In this document: positions 59,701-64,000 of the stretch, one piece after another
Numbering within the stretch: the stretch's first letter is position 1
How the letters are laid out: each line of letters opens with the position of its first letter
Assembly (NCBI RefSeq): GCF_036002945.1
Contig: NZ_CP108529.1
Span: 434,001-498,000 of the forward strand
Reading direction: 5' to 3'
Length of the DNA: 64,000 nt
Source of the DNA: Streptomyces sp. NBC_01224
GTDB lineage: Bacteria; Actinomycetota; Actinomycetes; Streptomycetales; Streptomycetaceae
Position numbers and translations under genes: made by a program
The notes under the pieces: model-generated
The model's input: only the letters and a program-made list of their open reading frames with translations
Told to the model about the DNA's origin: nothing
Database searches by the model: none

Positions 59701-62700
59701 CTTCTACACCCTCGTCCACGACCAGGCCATCACCCTCCTCAGCCAAACACCATCAGCCTTCCGCCAATTCGAAGCAACCGACCACACCCACAACCGCCAC
59801 CTCGCCCTACGCGCCGTCGTCTTCGGCGGCGAAGCACTCGACACACCCTCCGTACGCCGCTGGACAAACCGCCACGGCTGCACCACACCCCGCCTCATCA
59901 ACATGTACGGCATCACCGAAACCACCGTCCACGTCACCACCAACGAAATCGACGAACACCAACTGCACAACGGCACCACCAGGATCGGGCGGGCCCTCCC
60001 GGACCTCCGAGTCCATGTCCTCGACCCGTACGGGAACCCCACCCCGATCGGAGTGGTCGGAGAACTCCACATCGGCGGCGCGGGCCTGGCACGTGGCTAC
60101 ACCGGTCAACCCGCTCTCAGCGCACAACGATTCGTACCGGATCACCTGACGCCGACCCCCGGTGCCCGCCTCTACCGCAGTGGGGACCTCGCCCGCTGGA
60201 CACCCTCCGGCGACCTGGAGTACCTGGGCCGGGCCGACGCACAGGTCAAGATCCGCGGCTATCGCATCGAACTCGGCGAGATCGAGTCTCAGTTGGCTCG
60301 ACTTGATTCGGTCCTGCAGGCCGTTGTCGTCGTCCGGGACGATCTCGAGGACCGTACAGATCTGGTCGCCTATCTCGTGCCGGGACCGGGCATCGACCGG
60401 CCCACCACCAGCGAAGTCCGCGACGCCCTCGCCGGCCACCTCCCCGACTACATGATCCCGCGGAACTTCGTCCTCCTCGACGCCCTCCCCCTCACTCCGC
60501 AGGGCAAGCTCAACCACCGGGCCTTGCCCGCTCCGACGACCGAACGCCCGGCACTGGCAGCCGAGTTCATCGCTCCGCTGCCCGGGACGGAGGAACTGCT
60601 CGCGGGGATCTGGAGCACCGTTCTCGGCGTCGACCGCATCGGCCGCCACGACAACTTCTTCGACCTCGGCGGCGACTCCATCCGCAGCATCCAGATACTC
60701 GGCCGAGCCCGCGACAACGGACTCACCTTCCACCTCCAAGACCTCTTCCACCACCCCACACTCGCCGACCTCGCCACCACCACAGCCACAATCCAGCCCA
60801 CCACCACACCACCCACCACCGCGCAGCCCTTCTCCCTCCTCACACCCCACGACCGCGACCAGCTCCCCGACCACCTCGACGACGCCTACCCCATGGCCGA
60901 ACTCCAAGTCGGCATGGTCTACGAAATGCAACGCGACCCCGACCGCAACCCCTATCTGAACGTCGAGAACCTTCCGGTCGCCGGTCCCTTCGACGCTCCC
61001 GTCTTCCGACGGGCTCTCGCGCTGGTGGTGAAGCGGCACCCCATTCTGCGTACGTCATTGGCGCTGACCGGGTACAGCAAGCCGCTCCAACTGGTGCACA
61101 CAGACGCCGATGTGCAGCTGACGGTGCTGGATCTGCGGGGTCTCGGGGACGACGCGCAGCGCACGGCTCTGCGGGAGTGTGTCCGTACCGAGCGGGCGAA
61201 GGTGTTCGACATCGGTGCAGCACCGCTGTGCCGGATGACGGTCCATGTGCTGTCCGACGACGCCTTCCAGTGGACCGTCACCGACCACCACGCCATCCTC
61301 GACGGCTGGAGCCTCGCCTCCACCCTCGCCGAAATCATCGACACCTACCACACCCTCCTCGACGGCCACACCCCCACACTCCCGCCCCTCCGCTCCACCT
61401 ACCGCGACTACATCGCAGCCGAACAAAACGCACTCACCACCCCCGCACACACCACCTACTGGCACAACCTCCTCACCGACCGCCCCGACACCCGCCTCTC
61501 GCGCGATTCCGCCGCACTGTCCGACGAGCCGGGCTACCGCAGCGTCACCACGCATCTGCCCCCGCAACTCCTCGCCGCGCTGGAGCACGGTGCCGCGCAG
61601 GCCGGTGTTCCGCTCAAGGCAGTGCTGCTGGCCGCCCATCTGCGTGCGTTGAGCCTGGCGACGGGGAGCCCGGATGTCATCACCGGGCTGACGGCCAATG
61701 GGCGGCTGGAGGAGACCGACGGGGCCGAGGTGCGGGGGCTCTTCCTCAACACCGTGCCGTTCCGGCTCCATCTGCCCGAGGGCAGTTGGGCCGATCTGGC
61801 GCGGGCCGTGTTCGACGCCGAGCGTGAGATGCTGCCGCACCGCAGGTATCCGATGGCCGCGCTCCGGCGCGAGCTCGGTGGTGCACCGCTCTTCGATGTC
61901 AACTTCACCTACAACAGTTTTCCGCAGTTCGGTGCGCTCGCCGAGGCGGGTGCGCTGGCCAAGGAGGGACCGGGCAACGACGTCCCTGGCGTGGCCCCCA
62001 CGAGCTTCCCGTTCAGCGTCACGCTCAGCCGGGAATCGGTGCTCGGCGGGATGTGGATGGAGCTGGAGTACGACACCGCGGAGCTGTCGGCCGACCAGGT
62101 CGCCCGGCTGCGCGACTACCACCTGCGGGCGCTGGAAGCGGTGGCGGCGGACATCGGAGCAGACGCGTACGGGGCGCCGTTGCTGAGCGAGGCCGAGCAG
62201 GCGCTGCTCGACATGCTGAACTACACGACGGACGCCCGGGCGGCCGGCAGGGTTCCGGTGCACGAGCTGCTACGGCGGCAGGCCGCCCGTACCCCGGACT
62301 CGCTCGCGATCGAGGACGGCGAGACGCGGATCAGCTTCGCCCGGCTGGACGCGGACAGCGATCGCCTCGCGCGGCGGCTGCGTCGGGACGGGGTATGTCA
62401 CGGCGATCTCGTCGGCATCTTCCTGCGGCCCGGATCGGCCGCGCTGACCACCTTCTGGGCGGTGTGGAAGGCGGGGGCCGCGTTCGTCCCGCTCGATCCC
62501 GGGCTACCGGAACACCGTCTGCGCTCGATGCTGGATCAGGCCCGGCCCGTTCTGCTGATCACCGACGACCCGAAGGCCGCCCCGAACGGTCACCGGCTGT
62601 TCGATCTTTCGGCCGTCACGCACGACGCAGGGCCGGAGGAGACCGGTACGCGGTCCGGGGACGGCCGGGACAGTGCCGCGCTGCCGTCCGTGAGCGCGCG

Positions 62701-64000
62701 GGACCTGGCCTATGTGATGTTCACGTCCGGCACCACCGGCGGCCCCAAGGGCGTCATGATCGAACACGGCAGCCTCTCCGCCTATGCGGTGGGTACGCCG
62801 CTGGGACGCACTCGCTCTCTGGGTGCCGAGAAGCCACTGCGGGTGGTGACCGGCACGTCGGCGTACATCTCCGACTTCCTGCTGGCGCAGGTTCTCCTGG
62901 TGCTCGACGGTCACACGCTGTGTGTGCTGAGCCAGGAGCAGCGGCGTGACCCCGGGCATCTCGTCGCCCGCGCACATGATCGCGAGCGGGCCGTGGACGT
63001 CATCGACACGACCACCGTTCAACTTCAACTTCTGGTGGAGCAAGGGCTGTTGGAAGCGCCTTGGCCACCCAAGCTGCTCGTCTTCGGCGGCGAGGCGTGC
63101 CCGCCCGATCTGTGGGCGGCGCTGGGCGAGCGGTCCGGCGTGCGGGCGTTCAACAGTTACGGGCCGGCGGAGGCGACGGTCGAGGCGACCGTGGCACAGG
63201 TGACAGGTGACGGCGGGCCCGTCATCGGCCGGCCCTGCGCCAACACCAGGATCCATCTCCTGGACGCCGCAGGGCGTGAAGTGCCGCCCGGCACCGCGGG
63301 TGAGATCTGCGTCGGCGGCGCCGGGGTGGGCCGGGGCTACCTCGGCCGGCCCGGGGTCACGGCCGACCGTTTCGTGCCGGACCCCTGGGGCCCGGCGGGC
63401 AGCCGTCTCTACCGCACGGGTGACGTCGGCCGTCTCACCGACTCCGGTGATCTGGAGTTCCTGGGGCGGGTGGATCACCAGCTGAAGGTGCTCGGCGAGC
63501 GCGTCGAGCCGGAGGAGGTCGAGGCGGTGCTACGCGCCCATCCGGGCGTGGCCGGCGCGATCGTCGGCCGCCATCCGGACCACGAGGGGCTGCTGGCGAA
63601 CGTCGTACCGGCCCAGGGTGGTGCCCCGGACCAGCGGGAACTGCGACGGCATGCCGCCTCCCGGCTGTCGTCGGCAGCGGTTCCGACGCACTTCGTGGTG
63701 GTCGACGCATTGCCGCTCACCCCGGCCGGAAAGCTGGACCGTGGCGCTCTGCTGACCGCCGGCCCCGTCTCGGGTCCAGAGGGAACCGAAGGTCCAGAAG
63801 GTATCGGGGGTCCGGGCGAACCGGGCCGTGGCGCGGCGGAGTCGGCGTTCTCCCGGACGGAGCGGCGCGTCGCCGAGGTGTGGCACAAGCTCCTCGGCCT
63901 TCGTGCCGCCCGGCAGGACGACTTCTTCGCGATCGGCGGGCACAGTCTGCTGGCCGTGCGGCTCGCGGGTGAGCTGGGCGCCGCTTTCGGCACCACGGTT
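47738..64000 (+). CDS. Five-module non-ribosomal peptide synthetase (3' end outside window)
   Basis: ATG at 47738 with GAGAAGGG 7 bp upstream and an in-frame stop at 47711. The frame stays open to the window end (5,421 residues). Organisation: C1-A1-T1 (about 42-1085), C2-A2-T2 (1112-2178), C3-A3-T3 (2209-3258), C4-A4-T4 (3290-4351), C5-A5-T5 (4382 on, T5 incomplete). All C domains keep HHxxxDG and T1-T4 keep GGDSIRS. No epimerase, methyltransferase or thioesterase is seen. The phase of five T-domain motifs was checked and is constant, so no frameshift is apparent. A condensation domain at the N-terminus means module 1 accepts an acyl starter or an upstream peptide. Probably activated by the SARP. 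Confidence 0.97.
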   Translation, partial: MDGIPTTDENAGEDARTGGGTRPSSAGRLRARPDERGPLSFGQQRLWFLDRWLGDNAVYNIPVVLRFTGPLDAARLTAAVTTTTAGHDALYTVFEADGNGEPRQRLLDTRETDCPLVDLTGLASADRVRSAREAVEAEARKPFDLARDPMLRASLYRLSEDEHWLQLTFHHIACDGWSLDVFQRRLNEAYRAGGGSAGPLPVQYADYALWQRETLRGPRTEKALAAWTDALADAPAVLDLGTDRPRPAEMSYRGETTDFPLTGVSSAALEAFAAEENVSLYTVMLAAFQVLAARHSGSSDVVVGSPVAGRDNAKLNDLVGFFVDTLVLRVDLGDDPGFRELVARSRASLLSALSRSRAPFDLAVKQLHPERSLSHNPIVQTLFAFHEEEPLEPFGEGLSVERSMVATGTAKFDLTWSVYRRPDGLRLQVEYATDLFDAATIRTLVDHWQILLDQILATPDLPVSRLPLMAPAERQLVESWAGDGGELPVGAIHELVIRRALETPDAVAVVCDEDTLTYAELVTRAAQIAALLVEQGVGPEVCVGICVERSLDTVITTLAVLMAHGVYVPLDTAFPTDRMHHMLTEVDATLVLTHQPTHDTLPHGPWHTLNIDTLQATTTPDLDHTLTHLPQHLDPDHACYIIFTSGSTGRPKGTTVTHANVTRLFNAVQQRLPFGPHDTWTLFHSYAFDVSVMEMWGALTTGGRLVVVPYLTSRDSEAFYALVRDRSVTMLSQTPSAFRQFETVDAVEGGELALRAVLFAGEALNRASVRRWGARHGYASPLLVNLYGITETTVHVTYTEVDEGQLDGTFSRIGRALPDLRLYVLDPSGDPSPIGVVGELYVGGPGVTRCYTGQPALTAQRFVPDHLGRAPGARLYRSGDLARRTASGDLEYLGRADAQVKVRGYRIELPEIEARLGRQPEIRQAVVVVRDDLGGHTDLVAYLVPEPDADPPTTSELRDALAGHLPDYMIPRNFVFLDALPLTPQGKLNHRVLPAPATERPQLEAEFVAPLPGTEELLAGIWSTVLGVDRVGRHDNFFDLGGDSIRSIQVLGLARTQGVGFELQDLFRTPTPAGLAEAASTHSASEAPQRDREPFSMVSAEDRARLPLGLVDAYPMAELQVGMIYEMELDRERLPYHNVDSMRINGRFDERSFKEALRLVVERHPILRTSLELSGYSEPLQLVHATAEMPCVVSDLRALDDEAQQSAIAAYVTFERSHVFDHSRPPLLRFGIHWLSDDAFQWTVTEHHAIFDGWSLHSTLAEITGLYHRLATGAGTVVALDPPESAYRDFIAAEREVLRSKESEAFWLERLTDRPTGRLPRWPDRHDARLATPERENEWRVLHTAEKHGSIETLLPAELCDELLALAKRCGVPLKSVLLAAHLRVMSLVTGSTDVLAGLSSNGRLEEAGATEVRGLFLNTVPFRLDLPDGSWLDLVRAVFEAEQDMLPHRRYPLGALQRRMGGEALFETSFVYNHFHVLTDEFGEGRLTIVDGKIDSFSTLRAEPTNFPLSVGVIRNPYSTRLLLSLDYHLGVLVEDQVALMRDYYVRVLESMVCEPDTAFGDVVLLGDAERELVESWAGDGGELPVGAIHELVIRRALETPDAVAVVCDEDTLTYAELATRAAQIAALLVEQGVGPEVCVGICVERSLDTVITTLAVLMAHGAYVPLDTAFPTDRMHHMLTEVDATLVLTHQPTHDTLPHGPWHTLNIDTLQATTTPDLDHTLTHLPQHLDPDHACYIIFTSGSTGRPKGTTVTHANVTRLFNAVQQRLPFGPHDTWTLFHSYAFDFSIWEMWGALTTGGRLVVVPYHTSRDTDAFYTLVHDQAITLLSQTPSAFRQFEATDHTHNRHLALRAVVFGGEALDTPSVRRWTNRHGCTTPRLINMYGITETTVHVTTNEIDEHQLHNGTTRIGRALPDLRVRIMDQHGNPAPIGVIGELYVSGPGLARGYDARPALTAERFVPDHLGRTPGTRLYRSGDLARWTPSGDLEYLGRADAQVKIRGYRIELGEIEAQLARGAGLREVVVLPYQEANGRTDLVAYLVPEPGTDRPTTSELRDALAGHLPDYMIPRNFVLLDALPLTPQGKLDRRSLPAPTTERPTLETEFTPPLPGTEEALAAIWADILGVDRIGRHDNFFDLGGDSIRSIQILGRARDNGLTFHLQDLFHHPTLADLATTTATIQPTTTPPTTAQPFSLLTPHDRDQLPDHLDDAYPMAELQVGMVYEMQRDPDRNPYLNVTSLHLPGRFEQEAFRAAVSMVVERHPVLRTSFDLSGLSVPMQLMHAEVEMPLGLVDLRGLSEARQRRELADYVRGERTKGFDPAVAPLCRMAVHVLSDDAFQWTVTDHHAILDGWSLASTLAEITDTYHTLLDGSTPSLPPLRSTYRDYIAAEQNALTTPAHTTYWHNLLTDRPDTRLPRHSGNGDSLLIGERLDDEVHEHDDTGGYGALVTVVPPELLSALEDSAARIGVPFKAVVLAAHVRVLSLVTGSADIVTGLSSNGRLEETDGTEVRGLFLNSLPFRLRLPDGNWADLARAVFDAEREMLPHRRYPMPALQRALGGDPLFETGFVYNHFRHVDELAEGGRASVSGPHDETAAGVARTSFPLHVAMSREPGLVGMRLELEYDAREFPAEQMRLIRDYHLRALRAIAENPDAAHRAAVLLGEAEQALLERWNDNAAPVPSTPVHELVEARAAAQPHRVAVVAGERSLTYGELDARADRLAHHLRRLGVGPEVFVGVALDRSPELVVGLLAVLKVGGAYVPLDVSFPAARLAHMLQEADVRVVLAGASTTELVPRGPWETVDVDTVVLPEQARCGRVPEAGAGPDNACYAIFTSGSTGRPKGVVTRHRNVTELLHGGPAMELREDDTVLQIATVAFDVSTFEIWAPLAAGARLVLAPPARYAPADVAGWVTDHGVTILHATASLFTLLVDEQPQAFDGLRRLLTGSETVSAPHAGRILARCPELELVNCWGPTETTTFSVCGIFTADSLPAGPLPLGTPLANTEVRVLDEAGHPVPVGSPGELYVAGPCLARGYLGRPALTAERFLPHPSVPGARLYRTGDRGRWSAEGQVEFLGRVDHMVKIRGYRVEPGEVSEAISAHPRVRQCVVTAPRDASGRADLVAYVVCDAPAPHVSELRSALREKLPEYMLPKAFVFLDAFPLTAQGKVDRGRLPAPSGDRPELSAQYAAPLPGVEERLAVIWRQVLGVDRIGRHDNFFDLGGDSIRSIQVIGRAREEGLLLTLPVLFRSPTLDALGTEVTSMTDDLLPAPTAEPFALLSAKDRQALPEGLVDAYPMAALQVGMVYEMEIDPDRNPYHNVSTVRLGERFEVDAFRRAVELTVGRHDVLRTSFDLSGYSEPVQLVHERVEPPLTVVDLRGQDDGAQRAAVAECVRREQDEGFSVAVAPLFRMTVHVLSDDAFQWTVTDHHAILDGWSLASTLAEITDTYHTLLDGHTPTLPPLRSTYRDYIAAEQNALTTPAHTTYWHNLLTDRPDTRLPRHTTALPDGLAGLCSAGEVHRNDAERRHGELVTPLPVGLGDGLDRFARRCGVPLKSVLLAAHLRVMSLATGSRDVVTGLSSNGRLEETDGTEVRGLFLNTLPFRLELPDGSWRDLALAVFEAEQDLLPHRRYPMSAIQRELGGEPLFETGFVYNHFRQIDALAGGADTNDDHARATGGGRTHFPLLVAVSQEPGHQGLSLEMEYDSGELTAVQVALMRDSYVRVLESMVCEPDTAFGDVVLLGDAERELVESWAGDGGELPVGAIHELVIRRALETPDAVAVVCDEDTLTYAELATRAAQIAALLIEQGVGPEVCVGICVERSLDTVITTLAVLMAHGVYVPLDTAFPTDRMHHMLTEVDATLVLTHQPTHDTLPHGPWHTLNIDTLQATTTPDLDHTLTHLPQHLDPDHACYIIFTSGSTGRPKGTTVTHANVTRLFNAVQQRLPFGPHDTWTLFHSYAFDFSIWEMWGALTTGGRLVVVPYHTSRDTDAFYTLVHDQAITLLSQTPSAFRQFEATDHTHNRHLALRAVVFGGEALDTPSVRRWTNRHGCTTPRLINMYGITETTVHVTTNEIDEHQLHNGTTRIGRALPDLRVHVLDPYGNPTPIGVVGELHIGGAGLARGYTGQPALSAQRFVPDHLTPTPGARLYRSGDLARWTPSGDLEYLGRADAQVKIRGYRIELGEIESQLARLDSVLQAVVVVRDDLEDRTDLVAYLVPGPGIDRPTTSEVRDALAGHLPDYMIPRNFVLLDALPLTPQGKLNHRALPAPTTERPALAAEFIAPLPGTEELLAGIWSTVLGVDRIGRHDNFFDLGGDSIRSIQILGRARDNGLTFHLQDLFHHPTLADLATTTATIQPTTTPPTTAQPFSLLTPHDRDQLPDHLDDAYPMAELQVGMVYEMQRDPDRNPYLNVENLPVAGPFDAPVFRRALALVVKRHPILRTSLALTGYSKPLQLVHTDADVQLTVLDLRGLGDDAQRTALRECVRTERAKVFDIGAAPLCRMTVHVLSDDAFQWTVTDHHAILDGWSLASTLAEIIDTYHTLLDGHTPTLPPLRSTYRDYIAAEQNALTTPAHTTYWHNLLTDRPDTRLSRDSAALSDEPGYRSVTTHLPPQLLAALEHGAAQAGVPLKAVLLAAHLRALSLATGSPDVITGLTANGRLEETDGAEVRGLFLNTVPFRLHLPEGSWADLARAVFDAEREMLPHRRYPMAALRRELGGAPLFDVNFTYNSFPQFGALAEAGALAKEGPGNDVPGVAPTSFPFSVTLSRESVLGGMWMELEYDTAELSADQVARLRDYHLRALEAVAADIGADAYGAPLLSEAEQALLDMLNYTTDARAAGRVPVHELLRRQAARTPDSLAIEDGETRISFARLDADSDRLARRLRRDGVCHGDLVGIFLRPGSAALTTFWAVWKAGAAFVPLDPGLPEHRLRSMLDQARPVLLITDDPKAAPNGHRLFDLSAVTHDAGPEETGTRSGDGRDSAALPSVSARDLAYVMFTSGTTGGPKGVMIEHGSLSAYAVGTPLGRTRSLGAEKPLRVVTGTSAYISDFLLAQVLLVLDGHTLCVLSQEQRRDPGHLVARAHDRERAVDVIDTTTVQLQLLVEQGLLEAPWPPKLLVFGGEACPPDLWAALGERSGVRAFNSYGPAEATVEATVAQVTGDGGPVIGRPCANTRIHLLDAAGREVPPGTAGEICVGGAGVGRGYLGRPGVTADRFVPDPWGPAGSRLYRTGDVGRLTDSGDLEFLGRVDHQLKVLGERVEPEEVEAVLRAHPGVAGAIVGRHPDHEGLLANVVPAQGGAPDQRELRRHAASRLSSAAVPTHFVVVDALPLTPAGKLDRGALLTAGPVSGPEGTEGPEGIGGPGEPGRGAAESAFSRTERRVAEVWHKLLGLRAARQDDFFAIGGHSLLAVRLAGELGAAFGTTV
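47861..50990 (+). other. NRPS module 1 (C-A-T)
   Basis: C1 begins LSFGQQRLWFLDRW and has FHHIACDGWSLDVF; it is of a different subtype from C2-C5. A1 has YIIFTSGSTGRPKGTTVTHA and YGITETTVHV. Its eight variable pocket positions plus Asp and Lys read by eye DVMSLALVHK, which matches no code I know. T1: HDNFFDLGGDSIRSIQVLG. Confidence 0.8.
49163..49803 (+). repeat. NRPS repeat A, copy 1 (A1 N-terminal half only)
   Basis: Matches copies at 52391-53497 and 58907-60013 (offset 3,294 bp to the first). The near-identity stops at the Tyr-Ala-Phe-Asp codons that open the substrate pocket. Confidence 0.85.
51070..54270 (+). other. NRPS module 2 (C-A-T), Thr-like A domain
   Basis: C2 begins AYPMAELQVGMIYEMELD and has EHHAIFDGWSLHS. 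A2 pocket reads DFWSVGMVHK, two conservative changes from the threonine code DFWNIGMVHK, so Thr or a near relative is predicted. T2: HDNFFDLGGDSIRSIQILG. Almost the whole A2-T2 segment recurs in module 4. Confidence 0.8.
52391..53497 (+). repeat. NRPS repeat A, copy 2 (A2)
   Basis: About 1.1 kb near-identical to 58907-60013 at an offset of 6,516 bp. I noticed only a few substitutions (Ala/Val near 52728, Val/Ile near 52626). Confidence 0.9.
54107..54444 (+). repeat. NRPS repeat B, copy 1 (T2 to start of C3)
   Basis: Identical by eye to 60623-60960, offset 6,516 bp. Confidence 0.85.
54360..57510 (+). other. NRPS module 3 (C-A-T), possibly branched-chain A domain
   Basis: C3 begins AYPMAELQVGMVYEMQRD with DHHAILDGWSLAS. 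A3 differs strongly from A1, A2 and A4 (YAIFTSGSTGRPKGVVTRHR; NCWGPTETTTFSVCG). Pocket DVFHLGCTFK shares the D-x-F-x-x-G-x-T-F frame of Val/Ile codes, so a branched aliphatic residue is a tentative call. T3: HDNFFDLGGDSIRSIQVIG. Confidence 0.75.
54725..54982 (+). repeat. NRPS repeat C, copy 1 (C3 catalytic core)
   Basis: Encodes the region around DHHAILDGWSLASTLAEI. Near-identical to 57968-58225 and 61241-61498, with a short variable patch near 54850. Confidence 0.85.
57968..58225 (+). repeat. NRPS repeat C, copy 2 (C4 catalytic core)
   Basis: Offset 3,243 bp from copy 1 and 3,273 bp from copy 3. Confidence 0.85.
58907..60013 (+). repeat. NRPS repeat A, copy 3 (A4)
   Basis: Partner of 52391-53497; includes the entire substrate pocket. 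Confidence 0.9.
60623..60960 (+). repeat. NRPS repeat B, copy 2 (T4 to start of C5)
   Basis: Partner of 54107-54444. Confidence 0.85.
60880..64000 (+). other. NRPS module 5 (C-A-partial T), divergent A domain
   Basis: C5 begins AYPMAELQVGMVYEMQRD and keeps DHHAILDGWSLAS. A5 is a distinct lineage (YVMFTSGTTGGPKGVMIEHG; TGTSAYISDFLLAQVLLVLD; NSYGPAEATVEATVA); pocket approximately DFADVGSVEK, no match known to me. The T5 start has FFAIGGHSLLAVRLAGELGA, with His-Ser rather than Asp-Ser, and is cut by the window end. Confidence 0.75.
61241..61498 (+). repeat. NRPS repeat C, copy 3 (C5 catalytic core)
   Basis: Offset 6,516 bp from copy 1, the same as for repeats A and B. Confidence 0.85.

Larger units (their letters stand above)
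57605..60790 (+). other. NRPS module 4 (C-A-T), Thr-like A domain duplicated from module 2
   Basis: C4 begins AYPMAALQVGMVYEMEID with DHHAILDGWSLAS. The A4 binding-pocket segment is the same as in A2 (DFWSVGMVHK), so the same substrate is expected at two positions of the peptide. T4: HDNFFDLGGDSIRSIQILG. Confidence 0.8.

Noticed and set aside
56504..59746. Second 1,000-residue minus-strand frame opposite the NRPS
   Set aside because: Same artefact; the plus strand carries continuous C, A and T domain motifs in constant phase.

Overview
The window reads as chromosomal DNA from a Streptomyces or a close relative. GC content is very high and coding frames strongly prefer G or C at third positions. 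Typical actinomycete families are present: an OpcA-linked pentose-phosphate operon, a long-form ArgG, a SARP regulator, a SpoIIE/HATPase signalling protein, a TerD protein and a giant NRPS. Many frameshifted or truncated genes between 1 and 5 kb, 21 and 27 kb and 35 and 37 kb suggest a chromosome-arm location, but that is inference.

Layout. 0-5 kb: a class A beta-lactamase cut by the window edge, an aldo/keto reductase, a TerD gene, and decayed genes (small membrane protein, ABC exporter fragment, serine hydrolase, FG-GAP protein). 4.7-7.4 kb (minus): a fusion of an APC-type amino-acid permease with a SpoIIE phosphatase and an anti-sigma-like HATPase. 8.3-17.4 kb (minus): a seven-gene operon tkt-tal-zwf-opcA-pgi-gnd-histidine phosphatase, tightly packed and often overlapping, that carries glucose-6-phosphate through the oxidative and non-oxidative pentose-phosphate branches. 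An AraC regulator diverges from it. 19-24.3 kb: a small hypothetical protein, a secreted lipoprotein of the N,N-dimethylformamidase-beta-like family, and a NarL-type two-component pair beside remnants of an ABC transporter. 24.5-26 kb: argG with upstream ARG-box-like palindromes and a near-ideal terminator. 26.7-28.8 kb: a LysR regulator divergent from a lipoprotein. 28.9-35 kb (minus): a lysine-rich membrane protein, a 1,530-residue CtpI-like P-type ATPase and a DUF1345 membrane protein. 35-40.7 kb: an isochorismatase pseudogene, two YcxB-like membrane proteins (one frameshifted), an SDR, an AlkB-like dioxygenase and a multicopper oxidase lipoprotein.

41.2-44.3 kb: a translationally coupled pair, a receiver/flavin-oxidoreductase fusion whose redox cysteines are missing and a cyclic-nucleotide-binding-domain histidine kinase. 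Together they look like a redox or ligand sensing system with a flavoprotein as the response-regulator output.

45-64 kb: start of a non-ribosomal peptide cluster. A SARP/NB-ARC activator with two in-frame TTA codons precedes one NRPS frame that stays open from 47738 to the window end (5,421 residues, five C-A-T modules, the fifth T domain cut off). The NRPS is a mosaic. Modules 2 and 4 carry near-identical adenylation domains at a constant offset of 6,516 bp, three condensation domains share the same core, and module 1 shares only the first half of the adenylation domain.

No tRNA, rRNA, CRISPR array or intact insertion sequence was recognised.
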